Below are positions 25,725 to 33,228 of a stretch of DNA of 37,087 nucleotides, one piece after another. Position numbers and translations under genes: made by a program. The number at the start of each line of letters is the position of its first letter. The first letter of the stretch is position 1. Under the pieces are notes generated by a model, which was not told the origin of the DNA, made no database searches, and saw nothing but the letters and a program-made list of their open reading frames with translations. Source of the stretch: Alphaproteobacteria bacterium (GTDB taxonomy: Bacteria; Pseudomonadota; Alphaproteobacteria; Rs-D84); the NCBI GenBank assembly GCA_017520675.1, contig JAFXFG010000034.1, forward strand, positions 1-37,087, in the 5' to 3' direction.

Positions 25725-25747
25725 ATTGAAACCCTTGCATCTTCAAT

Positions 25748-25770
25748 AAAAACCCGCCTTTGTCGGCGGG
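25748..25770 (-). terminator. Terminator of tRNA-Gln
   Basis: CCCGCC/GGCGGG stem (25753-25770), 6-nt loop, five T on the minus strand. Confidence 0.85.
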
Positions 25771-25781
25771 TTTGTCAATCT

Positions 25782-25855
25782 TGGTTGGGGCAGCTGGATT
25801 CGAACCAACACTGACGGAGTCAGAGTCCGGAGTTCTACCATTAAACTATGCCCCA
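25782..25855 (-). tRNA. tRNA-Gln (anticodon CUG)
   Basis: Acceptor TGGGGCA pairs with TGCCCCA. The anticodon loop CTCTGAC reads CUG inside the CGGA/TCCG stem, the T-arm is GTTGG TTCGAAT CCAGC, and the 3' CCA is encoded (25784-25782). A TTGCAT-17-TATAAT promoter lies at 25895-25867. tRNA 3' ends are common integration sites, and this one faces the cassette array. Confidence 0.93.
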
Positions 25856-25866
25856 ATGCGACGCGG

Positions 25867-25895
25867 ATTATAAGGCTTTTTTATTCCCAATGCAA
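25867..25895 (-). promoter_or_regulatory. tRNA-Gln promoter
   Basis: Minus strand TTGCAT (25895-25890), a 17-nt spacer, TATAAT (25872-25867). Confidence 0.7.
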
Positions 25896-25941
25896 GCAGA
25901 AAGTTAACCCCATGTAAAAAATATGTAAAAAAACTCATAAA

Positions 25942-25971
25942 TTGCATCATCTCGTAAAAATGTGATATAAT
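25942..25971 (+). promoter_or_regulatory. Promoter of the S8 peptidase operon
   Basis: TTGCAT (25942-25947), an 18-nt spacer, TATAAT (25966-25971). Confidence 0.65.
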
Positions 25972-25992
25972 CTCAAAGACAAAGGAGCCAAT

Positions 25993-27192
25993 ATGCAAGT
26001 TAAACCAACTCAAAAACTTATTGATATATGTCTAGAGCATATAAAGAATAATACGGTGCCATCATACAATGATTTTGACCCCAAGGATATACCAAACCCA
26101 GAAACCATTAATGCGCTACTTCTTTCGATAAAAGGACAAAACATCACAAATTTAGATATGTCCGACATAGACATACCGTACGAAGAATATATGCTTGGGG
26201 AACTGACCCCAGGCAAACTAATTGCTTGGACAGATAATGTAAAATGGCCACAGTCTGTTGTAGAAACCATAAATCCAGAAAAGATGTTAAACGATGCTAA
26301 ACATCCAGATGAAATGGATGCTTTACATAGTAATGGATTTACCGGGAAAAATATTGGCATCGCAATTATTGACCAACGTCTTAATTGCGAACATCCTGAA
26401 TACGCAGACAGAATAAAACACTATGAAACAGTTGGAATGTGGCCAAATGGCGACAAAGACACATCTGATTATCATGGCAGTTTAGTCGCAGGTTGTTCTG
26501 TTGGTCGAAACACCGGAACCGCACCAGATGCAGATTTATATTATTTTGCTGCAAACAATTGGGTAATACAGAATAAATTTTTATCTGGCGAAGAAAAGAT
26601 AACAGGAACACCCCTAAAACCAGGACACAGAAAATATATAAACCAGGCTATTCGGCGCGTTCTTGAAATAAATAAGACGTTACCAGAAAATAAAAAAATA
26701 CGATTTTTATCGTGCAGTTGGGGCAGACCAGACGACCAATTTGCAGACGAAACATATAAATTGTTTGCAGAATGTGAACAAAATGGAATTATGGTAATTG
26801 GCGGTGCCTTTTTCAGAGAAAATATGACCGAACAGATTTCATGCGACAAACGATTTGCTATAAAAAACAAAAACCTTATAGGCATACCAACAAATGGCAA
26901 AACAACACCGTTTCACATGGGTGGTTATTACTATACCCGTAATGGCGGCGCCAGTTCAACATTCCCTTATCTGGCTGGGGTTTACGCATGCGCCTGCCAA
27001 GGAAACGAACTTTTCTTTACAAGACCTAATTGGCAAGACGAACTGGATGAAATGTTAAAAACAACCGCCATCGAACACCCCGTTGGTGGAAAAATGATAA
27101 ACCCGTCCGGCATTCGTGGTCGTGTTTCTGAAATCGTAAAACAAATGGAAATGGATTTGATAAAACAACGGGCGACCACACAACATGATTAA
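25993..27192 (+). CDS. Subtilisin-like (S8) serine peptidase without a signal peptide
   Basis: 399 residues; AAAGGAG lies 5 nt before the ATG. The catalytic triad is complete by motif: Asp127 in IGIAIIDQRLN, His161 in DYHGSLVAG, and Ser321 in GGASSTFPYLAG, where classical subtilases have GTSxAxP. The oxyanion-region strand FLSCSWGRPDD is present. The N-terminal 115 residues do not look like a standard propeptide, and there is no signal sequence, so it would act in the cytoplasm or leave by a non-Sec route. It is the first gene of a plus-strand run with metallopeptidase-like genes. Confidence 0.85.
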   Translation: MQVKPTQKLIDICLEHIKNNTVPSYNDFDPKDIPNPETINALLLSIKGQNITNLDMSDIDIPYEEYMLGELTPGKLIAWTDNVKWPQSVVETINPEKMLNDAKHPDEMDALHSNGFTGKNIGIAIIDQRLNCEHPEYADRIKHYETVGMWPNGDKDTSDYHGSLVAGCSVGRNTGTAPDADLYYFAANNWVIQNKFLSGEEKITGTPLKPGHRKYINQAIRRVLEINKTLPENKKIRFLSCSWGRPDDQFADETYKLFAECEQNGIMVIGGAFFRENMTEQISCDKRFAIKNKNLIGIPTNGKTTPFHMGGYYYTRNGGASSTFPYLAGVYACACQGNELFFTRPNWQDELDEMLKTTAIEHPVGGKMINPSGIRGRVSEIVKQMEMDLIKQRATTQHD

Positions 27193-27202
27193 AGGCAACG
27201 AT

Positions 27203-28450
27203 ATGATAACTTTTGCAGACATTATAAATTTCAAATACAATGCAAATGATGTAGATGCGGATATTCGCTACCTGCTGAAAACAGGCGAATTCAAGCCCAA
27301 ATACGCAGATATGGTACGCCGGTTTATGTTGGCTGAAATCACAAATTGTAAACACACAGTTGAAGACAAAGACAACCACATGACCATATTCTTGCAAGGT
27401 ACAATGAGCGAGGACAATTTAACCAAAACCCACGAAGAAATCACACCCATATTGGACAGATTGGGGTTCGAGCCAAAAACACGCGAATTTTGGTATAACT
27501 ATTTTGTACATCCGACACATGGACAGCAAAAATCCCCACCGATAACCGCCCTGCGCAACGGAAATAAATCTGAAAGTATGTCGCCATTTGGTTTGGTGAC
27601 CGACCCATTTTATACAGTTTATACCGAAATACACGAACTGATGCATGCGGTTCAGGGCAAATACAATGTCGTTGAATCCGAACAGGAATATTTGGATGAA
27701 CACTATCAATTATTATACCAAGGCAAATCCCGGGATGAAGCCAAGGCAATACAATATGCCAAGAACCCAAAACTGGAACAAATCCGATACAACAATCGCG
27801 CGTTCAATGAAATGCAGGCAAATTCTGCGGCAACATGCTATATGATGTTGTCTGCAATGCGTACCGGCGATAAAAAAATTATAGATTATGTAGAACAGCG
27901 ATTGTTAAATGAATCTGCCAGTATGTCGGGGGCATTGATGTATGACCACTTAGGCTTGGCATATTTTGAATATCCGGCAACTAAACAAATTATTGCAGAT
28001 ATCAAGGCCGACAAATGCGAACATCTTATGAATGACAAGGGGCTATTGAACTGGCCAGAACTGTATAAATACACCAAAGAAAAAGTCTTGGGTATGGGAT
28101 ATAGCAATGACGATATGTTCATGTCGCTGACAACGGCAAAAATGTTGAAAGAATTGCGTGATAAAAATCCAGGGGATAAATCCAAATTTTTAGATGTCGT
28201 GGAACAAACTGCACCAACACTGCCACACCCACACAACCAGATATTTATGGATTTTGTGAATGCGCAACGCGCGTACAAACCCGACCCATCCAGGGAATTA
28301 CACAATTTCTATCACAGAATGGGTGCAAAAAGTCGTCGTGCAAAAATGCTGGAACGTGCAACCGAACAACAGGTACCCAACATCGCAGAATACAGACAGA
28401 TATATCAGCAATACAATCAACCTATTATTCCATCAACTAAGGAAATGTAA
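27203..28450 (+). CDS. Putative zinc metallopeptidase (HELMH)
   Basis: 415 residues from ATG at 27203, which has AAAGG 7 nt upstream; an ATG at 27185 overlapping the previous stop lacks one. The zincin motif is TEIHELMHAVQG (His144, Glu145, His148), with a candidate third ligand or gluzincin-type Glu203 in FNEMQANSAA. There is no signal peptide. The C-terminal half is helical and charged, ending in a Gln/Pro-rich tail. It follows the S8 peptidase by 10 nt. The exact family is not recognised. Confidence 0.75.
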   Translation: MITFADIINFKYNANDVDADIRYLLKTGEFKPKYADMVRRFMLAEITNCKHTVEDKDNHMTIFLQGTMSEDNLTKTHEEITPILDRLGFEPKTREFWYNYFVHPTHGQQKSPPITALRNGNKSESMSPFGLVTDPFYTVYTEIHELMHAVQGKYNVVESEQEYLDEHYQLLYQGKSRDEAKAIQYAKNPKLEQIRYNNRAFNEMQANSAATCYMMLSAMRTGDKKIIDYVEQRLLNESASMSGALMYDHLGLAYFEYPATKQIIADIKADKCEHLMNDKGLLNWPELYKYTKEKVLGMGYSNDDMFMSLTTAKMLKELRDKNPGDKSKFLDVVEQTAPTLPHPHNQIFMDFVNAQRAYKPDPSRELHNFYHRMGAKSRRAKMLERATEQQVPNIAEYRQIYQQYNQPIIPSTKEM

Positions 28451-28466
28451 AACAAGAGAGCGTATT

Positions 28467-29099
28467 ATGAATTTTGGAAAACCAGAGATAAAACATGGGG
28501 CTTGGGGAATCGGTGACATGGATATTCATTTTTACATATCACCATCGTTATCACCTGCACATAAACAAGCAACAAGAGATGCAATCAAAGAATTTGTTGG
28601 CTTGTTTCCAAATCAAAAAGACTGGTTCAAACTAAAAGAAATGCCGTATCAGGGGGTAGCCGATATTGTAAATAATCAACCAACAAATCTCAAGGATATT
28701 ACAGATTTACATTTATACTATTACAGGGCAAAATTTGATGAAATATATAACGACAACAAAGCACCATTAACAATTGTTCTGGTATTACCACACAATTTTG
28801 TTTCTGCCAACAATGGTTCTGGTGGCGATAGTTATAATTCTGCACTTATTTTTGATTTACAAAATACAGACTTTTTGAAAAGCACGATTAAGCACGAACT
28901 TGGACATCGTTTTGGTTGCGGTCATTGCAATGATAGCAATTGCATTATGAATCAATCTGGTGTTGGAACACACTTTTGCCCCACACATAAAAAAGAAATG
29001 CAAATGCGTATAGCAACAATGTTTACAAAAAGCAGACCATACACATTCGGACAACCAACAAAACCACATATAAAATTTGGCAAGCCAACTGAAAGATAA
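28467..29099 (+). CDS. Archaemetzincin-like (M54) metallopeptidase
   Basis: 210 residues from ATG at 28467. The signature HELGHRFGCGHCNDSNCIMN (143-162) matches archaemetzincin's HExxHxxGxxHCx4CxM, with three zinc-binding His and the Met-turn. The second zinc site normally ends in CxxC; here it reads CPTH (171-174), so a His may replace the fourth Cys. There is no signal peptide. Bacterial M54 proteins are rare and poorly characterised. It ends just before a strong terminator, closing the three-peptidase transcript. Confidence 0.85.
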   Translation: MNFGKPEIKHGAWGIGDMDIHFYISPSLSPAHKQATRDAIKEFVGLFPNQKDWFKLKEMPYQGVADIVNNQPTNLKDITDLHLYYYRAKFDEIYNDNKAPLTIVLVLPHNFVSANNGSGGDSYNSALIFDLQNTDFLKSTIKHELGHRFGCGHCNDSNCIMNQSGVGTHFCPTHKKEMQMRIATMFTKSRPYTFGQPTKPHIKFGKPTER

Positions 29100-29103
29100 A
29101 CGA

Positions 29104-29127
29104 ACCGCCCAAACGGGCGGTGTTTTT
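29104..29127 (+). terminator. Terminator of the peptidase operon
   Basis: ACCGCCC/GGGCGGT stem with an AAAC loop and a T5 run. The same stem sequence recurs at 31911 and 33205. Confidence 0.88.
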
Positions 29128-29164
29128 ATGCCAAAATTCCTGTGTAAAAAATATGTAAAACTGA

Positions 29165-29339
29165 AACTATATACGGACCAACTTAAACCAGCCTGTATGC
29201 AGTGATATGCACAAATGTTAAACGGCCATTTTTGCCTGTGATTCAATCTGTATTATGCGGAAATCTGGGACTTTGTACTCGCCTTGGCATCCCGACAAGG
29301 GCTACCCGTTTAGAAGCGCACCATTTGGTGCGTTTTTTT
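29165..29339 (+). ncRNA. Candidate structured small RNA (6S-like layout)
   Basis: This 175-nt non-coding stretch ends with its own terminator. The ends pair (CTTAAAC with GTTTAGAAG, AGCC with GGCT), and a CCTTG/CAAGG hairpin (29283-29299) sits on the 3' side before GGGCTACCCG. A closing stem, internal bubble and 3'-side hairpin are the layout of 6S RNA, but I cannot confirm homology. TATATA at 29169 is a possible -10 without a clear -35. It may instead be an unrelated leader of the next gene, though the terminator argues against that. Confidence 0.4.
29316..29339 (+). terminator. Terminator of the candidate small RNA
   Basis: CGCACC/GGTGCG stem with a 4-nt loop and a T7 run; no protein gene on this strand ends just before it. 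Confidence 0.8.
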
Positions 29340-29393
29340 GCTCCAAATCCCCAAAACACCAAAAACTGTGATGCAAACTGTGATTGCCTGTGG

Positions 29394-29399
29394 TATAAT
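29394..29399 (+). promoter_or_regulatory. Extended -10 promoter of the P-loop gene
   Basis: TGTGGTATAAT: an extended -10 (TGn before TATAAT) with a weak -35. The same TGTGGTAT context occurs at carD and the 2513-2896 gene. Confidence 0.55.
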
Positions 29400-29422
29400 T
29401 TATGAGAAACAAGGGATAATTT

Positions 29423-29962
29423 ATGAAAAACCTATTGATTATTGGTGTGCCACGTGCTGGGAAATCTTCACTGGCGAATATGATATGTGATAAATTTGGA
29501 TGCGGATTAATATCGATTGATGTGATTGTTGCCACCTTCTATAAAATTTTTCCTGAATTAGGCATGCACGAAGAACCAGAGAAAAGCGAACCTATTTTAT
29601 CAAAATTTATTTTTGAATACATGCATCAATTACACCAAGAAAACCCGACCAGAAAATATGTTGTTGAAGGTTGTCATTTATCCCCTGAAACGGCTGCAAA
29701 AAATATTTGTTGTGAAACTTGTGATGTCGTATGCTTAGGCTATCCAGATTTAACACCCGAACAATTTTTAGTACGTGCGCGTAAAACGGATTGGGCATCC
29801 GCAAAAGACAATAATGAAATTTTACAAATGGGTGAATATTTTATTAAACAATCCAAACAATATAAAAAAACATGCGACCAGCATGGTATAAAATTTATCA
29901 ATACGTCTGACGGTATTGAAAAGACATTGACAGAATACATAAAACAGACATATGGAGAATAA
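29423..29962 (+). CDS. P-loop nucleotide kinase-like protein
   Basis: 179 residues. Walker A is GVPRAGKSS (8-16) right after the first strand MKNLLII. LISIDVIVATFYKIFPELG follows as in adenylate- and shikimate-kinase-like folds, and KYVVEGCHLS is the third strand. The C-terminus is helical. The phosphate acceptor is unknown. AAGGGA precedes the ATG. It starts a tight four-gene run (29423-31657) in which gaps are 2 nt or negative. Confidence 0.75.
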   Translation: MKNLLIIGVPRAGKSSLANMICDKFGCGLISIDVIVATFYKIFPELGMHEEPEKSEPILSKFIFEYMHQLHQENPTRKYVVEGCHLSPETAAKNICCETCDVVCLGYPDLTPEQFLVRARKTDWASAKDNNEILQMGEYFIKQSKQYKKTCDQHGIKFINTSDGIEKTLTEYIKQTYGE

Positions 29963-29964
29963 AT

Positions 29965-30675
29965 ATGCAGATAAAAATAGAACATCTTGATGCAGAAAAT
30001 GCATGGAATCATATTCTTGATTGGTATAATCTGTACCAGTCTAGTCTTAAAAACTTTAATCGGCCATACAGTATGTTCGCACCCGAAGACCCCAGAATGC
30101 AAGAAATGTTTGCACGACCAAAATTGTCAAACGCACAAATCAAATATTATCATGATATTTTTATTAGTGAAATATATAATCAGTCTGATTTAACCAAACG
30201 GGACCACGACTTAAATACAGCAGTCCAGATGTTCCAAAACATGATTGAAACAAAGATAAAACCACTGCTGCCTGCATGGAATGCAAAAATGCCAAAAACC
30301 CTGACCATTGAATGTGAATATGGACGCGGTGCAGGATATAAAAGTGGCAACAACGCAACCATAATGTTCCGTATGAGCAACGATAACAGAAACGATTATC
30401 GCATATACCTCTTGCTGTCGCATGAGTTTGTTCATATTTTAATAGGGGAACAAATCATCCAAAAATATAATGTGCCACACGACCTGAAAGAACGTATCGT
30501 GGATATTATCGGACAAGAACTGTTCAAAAAACCAGTTCAACCGATGTTTGAAAACTCTTTTGCCAATGCATATATTACACCAGAAGTCATACGAACGGAT
30601 TTGGACAGTGCAGTAAAAAAAATGATGGCGGACTATACGGCACTAAAACAAGCCCAAACCACAAAGGACAGATAA
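29965..30675 (+). CDS. Putative zinc metallopeptidase (HEFVH)
   Basis: 236 residues starting 2 nt after the previous stop; GGAG of the ribosome-binding site is inside the upstream gene. LLSHEFVHILIGEQI carries HExxH at 153-157, and ERIVDIIGQE (176-185) can supply a downstream Glu ligand. The fold looks mostly helical with one beta hairpin (TLTIECEYGRGAGY, NNATIMFRM) before the motif, as in minimal gluzincins. No signal peptide. Family not recognised. Confidence 0.72.
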   Translation: MQIKIEHLDAENAWNHILDWYNLYQSSLKNFNRPYSMFAPEDPRMQEMFARPKLSNAQIKYYHDIFISEIYNQSDLTKRDHDLNTAVQMFQNMIETKIKPLLPAWNAKMPKTLTIECEYGRGAGYKSGNNATIMFRMSNDNRNDYRIYLLLSHEFVHILIGEQIIQKYNVPHDLKERIVDIIGQELFKKPVQPMFENSFANAYITPEVIRTDLDSAVKKMMADYTALKQAQTTKDR

Positions 30676-31145
30676 TGCCACGAATTCATGTCATTGGTGC
30701 GCCGGGGTCTGGCAAAACAACATACGCGCGGCGGTTGGCGACGGCACGCAAATTACCCCTGTGCCATTTAGACGAGATTTTTCATGACAATTCTGGCACC
30801 GCCCCACGCAAACGCACCGAATCCGAACGCACAGAAATGGCGGCTGAATTTGCCAAGGGCAAAGACTGGATATCAGAGGGCGCATCATTTTCCAACTGGG
30901 TAAATCCAATCTTGAAACGCGCAACCGAAATACACATTGTATCCCCATCACGCACGATACGCATTTGGCGACAGATTAAACGGTATATCCGCCGGAAATT
31001 TGGTATCGAGCAGACAACATACCGCGAAACACTGCGTGGCCTAATGCGCGGTATAAAATGGACATGGAACTATGACCGTGATACATTACCGGTAATATTA
31101 CAGAAAATCCCAAAACGCACCACGATCAAAAAGGTACAAATATGA
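30675..31145 (+). CDS. P-loop kinase-like protein (adenylate-kinase-related)
   Basis: 156 residues, overlapping the previous stop by one base (TAATG). MPRIHVIGAPGSGKTTYARR holds Walker A, and LCHLDEIFHD resembles the acceptor loop of topology-modulation FlaR-like kinases, a family with the same size and GSGK(S/T)T motif. KDWISEGASFSNW and RATEIHIVSPSRTIRIWRQI fit too. A substrate cannot be named. It overlaps the next gene by four bases (ATGA). Confidence 0.8.
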   Translation: MPRIHVIGAPGSGKTTYARRLATARKLPLCHLDEIFHDNSGTAPRKRTESERTEMAAEFAKGKDWISEGASFSNWVNPILKRATEIHIVSPSRTIRIWRQIKRYIRRKFGIEQTTYRETLRGLMRGIKWTWNYDRDTLPVILQKIPKRTTIKKVQI

Positions 31146-31657
31146 ATGTAAAAATCAGAAATGCAGTGCCAGACGATGCGGCCGCGATCCAAAAAATTAT
31201 TGCAGCCGGATACCGCCGGTCTTTTGCCGGTCTGCACAGTCCAGAATACTTGGAACAGAAGATTCAGGAATACCTTAGTCCAGCCAGAATTGAAAAAATG
31301 GCAAATATAATCCGCAATGAAAATTCCGTAAATATCGTTGCAGAAAACGCGGATGGCGATGTTGTTGGCTCGGTCGGTGGTATGCGGGACGAAAACAACA
31401 ACTGGGAACTGATTGCATTATATGTAGATGAAAATGTAATTGGCGACACCAAATTTGCATTATCACTGGTTCAAGAATTTGCCAAACACGTCAAAGATGC
31501 CGGCGCAGACAAATTCACAACCGGCACATTGACCCACAGTCGTGTTTGCCGGCTGTACGAATTACTGGGCGGTAAAAAGATAAAAGAATACATCAACGAA
31601 CGGCGCGACAATGTATCAGAAACAGTCTTTGAATTTAACCTGAACCGATTTATTTAA
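31142..31657 (+). CDS. GNAT N-acetyltransferase
   Basis: 171 residues, start overlapping the previous stop (ATGA). MNVKIRNAVPDDAAAIQKII is the classic opening of Rim/PhnO-type GNATs. VNIVAENADGDVVGSVGG gives strands 2-3, WELIALYVDENVIGDTKFAL the acetyl-CoA segment (with a degenerate pyrophosphate loop, VIGDTKF), and RLYELLGGKKIKEY the last helix and strand. Unrelated in detail to the cassette-array GNATs. Substrate unknown. Confidence 0.85.
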   Translation: MNVKIRNAVPDDAAAIQKIIAAGYRRSFAGLHSPEYLEQKIQEYLSPARIEKMANIIRNENSVNIVAENADGDVVGSVGGMRDENNNWELIALYVDENVIGDTKFALSLVQEFAKHVKDAGADKFTTGTLTHSRVCRLYELLGGKKIKEYINERRDNVSETVFEFNLNRFI

Positions 31658-31677
31658 CATACACTACGGAGAAAGAA

Positions 31678-31908
31678 ATGAAATACACCAAAGGCGGAAA
31701 CTTTACTACCCAGGAAATGAGCATGCTGGAAACACTGCAAGAACTGCAAGATGTGATTGATATAGCCAAGATGTTTTGTGACAACAAAAATGATACTACA
31801 TACAAAAATCTGGAATTTACAGAAGACTATATCACACACCTGCGCAAGAAAATAAAAATCGCATTGGAACACGTGCCAGAAAACATACAAAAACAGGAAT
31901 ACCTATAA
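31678..31908 (+). CDS. Small hypothetical helical protein
   Basis: 76 residues, with GGAG 7-10 nt before the ATG. It is mostly helical and charged (MSMLETLQELQDVIDIAKMF, TEDYITHLRKKIKIALEHVP). It follows the GNAT by 20 nt and ends at the operon's terminator. No family recognised. Confidence 0.6.
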   Translation: MKYTKGGNFTTQEMSMLETLQELQDVIDIAKMFCDNKNDTTYKNLEFTEDYITHLRKKIKIALEHVPENIQKQEYL

Positions 31909-31910
31909 CA

Positions 31911-31933
31911 AACCGCCCGTTTGGGCGGTTTTT
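31911..31933. terminator. Bidirectional terminator between the small gene and the MFS gene
   Basis: AACCGCCC/GGGCGGTT stem with a GTTT loop; T-run on the plus strand and A-bases on the other side. Confidence 0.85.
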
Positions 31934-33143
31934 ATTTGATGACTTTTCGTACCTTGTTCAAAATCCAGAACAGCAATCCAGACATAACCAACAAGAATAC
32001 CAATGTCGTGGCAATACCATAGCCGTCCATCAAGAATTTTGCCACAATCAACATTACCGCACCACATAATGTGCCGACCATGGCGCGCGTGGATAAAACC
32101 GTACCGCGTTCAACAGAACGAATGCTGTGATGTATCAGTGTGTTATACTGCAATCTGTTCAATCTGTTAATGGATGGCACGGTTGCCATAATTGCACACG
32201 CAACATAAACCACCGCCATATTTGATGTATGTATTGCAATCAGACCCATTATTGCCGCAATAATAACCGCAAAGATTGTTATTACAGACGCGCGTATTTC
32301 GCCCAGTTTTTCACATATCTTGTACGCATACTTGGAAAAGAATATGCCCGAGAATTGATTCATTGCAAAATACACACCAAACAAGGCAACCGGCACATGG
32401 GCGGTTTCCATAATCGGTTGCATAATCCATAACAGCACAATCGTAAATGCACCGAACACAGACGGGAAGAAAATCAAATTGCGCAGTTTAGAATTTTGCA
32501 ATGTCCGGTATGTTATCCCAACCGCATCTGCAATGGCGGTTTTGTTTTTGACGGTGCGCTTGACCTCTAATAATTCCGGCAGGAACAAGAACGCAAACAC
32601 GCACATTACTGCAAACAATACCTGGAACCATAATAATCCAGATGCGCCCAGGGCAACAAACATGACACCGCCCAAAATAGATGCGATAAATTCCGCAATA
32701 CTTGCCCAGGTCATTATACCACCAAATTCCTTCAAGAATTGTTTCTGGCTTTTATTGCGTTTCATCAGGTCGTATGTGTATGCCTCCATCGTGCCAGAGA
32801 ATAACGCACTGCCCACACCCAGCAAAGCCTCGCCGGCGACAATTGCCCAGAACCCATAGGCGGCCGCAATGGTTGCGAACCCCATAATTGAACACAGTGC
32901 GCCAAAAATCATTACACGGCGACGACTGAAACGGTCGGACAAATATCCCGATGGAATTTCAAACAAAAATGCCGCCAGTCTGAAAATACCCTGGATTAAA
33001 AAGAAGTCGCCAACGGTTATGCCGCGCCCTGTATAAACCAAAACAATAACAGGAACAACCGGCATAAAACAGTGAAAGAACCACCCGATACGCAACAAGC
33101 GCAGCCCACGTTTAACAGATAATGATTTTTTACTTTTTTTCAT
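31932..33143 (-). CDS. Major facilitator superfamily transporter
   Basis: 403 residues, about 12 membrane helices. Motif A is GYLSDRFSRRRVM between helices 2 and 3. Layout and IPSGYLSDR resemble drug-efflux-type MFS carriers; substrate unknown. I chose the ATG at 33143: TGGACA-17-TAAAAT (33179-33151 on the minus strand) puts the -10 seven nt before it, so it is probably leaderless. An in-frame ATG at 33167 has only a weak GGA and lies inside that promoter. It starts 60 nt downstream of the thrS terminator on the same strand. Confidence 0.85.
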   Translation of the reverse strand: MKKSKKSLSVKRGLRLLRIGWFFHCFMPVVPVIVLVYTGRGITVGDFFLIQGIFRLAAFLFEIPSGYLSDRFSRRRVMIFGALCSIMGFATIAAAYGFWAIVAGEALLGVGSALFSGTMEAYTYDLMKRNKSQKQFLKEFGGIMTWASIAEFIASILGGVMFVALGASGLLWFQVLFAVMCVFAFLFLPELLEVKRTVKNKTAIADAVGITYRTLQNSKLRNLIFFPSVFGAFTIVLLWIMQPIMETAHVPVALFGVYFAMNQFSGIFFSKYAYKICEKLGEIRASVITIFAVIIAAIMGLIAIHTSNMAVVYVACAIMATVPSINRLNRLQYNTLIHHSIRSVERGTVLSTRAMVGTLCGAVMLIVAKFLMDGYGIATTLVFLLVMSGLLFWILNKVRKVIK

Positions 33144-33204
33144 GTTCGGAATTTTATCATATTTCATAATTTTTGTCCATGTGTTGTTATTTGCACCAAC
33201 AAAA

Positions 33205-33224
33205 AACCGCCCGTTTGGGCGGTT
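33205..33224 (-). terminator. Terminator of thrS
   Basis: AACCGCCC/GGGCGGTT with a 4-nt loop and six T on the minus strand. Confidence 0.87.
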
Positions 33225-33228
33225 TTCA

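Noticed and set aside
21841..25735. Classical integron
   Set aside because: RYYYAAC-like motifs (ATTCAAC, ACCTAAC) occur at the box, but no consistent GTTRRRY partner is seen at the other end and no intI is in the window. Kept only as an analogy.
29165..29339. Firm assignment of 6S RNA
   Set aside because: Only the layout and a CCTTG/CAAGGG-type hairpin are suggestive; primary sequence is not clearly homologous, so it is listed only as a candidate.
21700..31900. Prophage or defence island
   Set aside because: No phage structural, integrase, restriction or known defence genes are visible; accessory genes are enzymes of general type.
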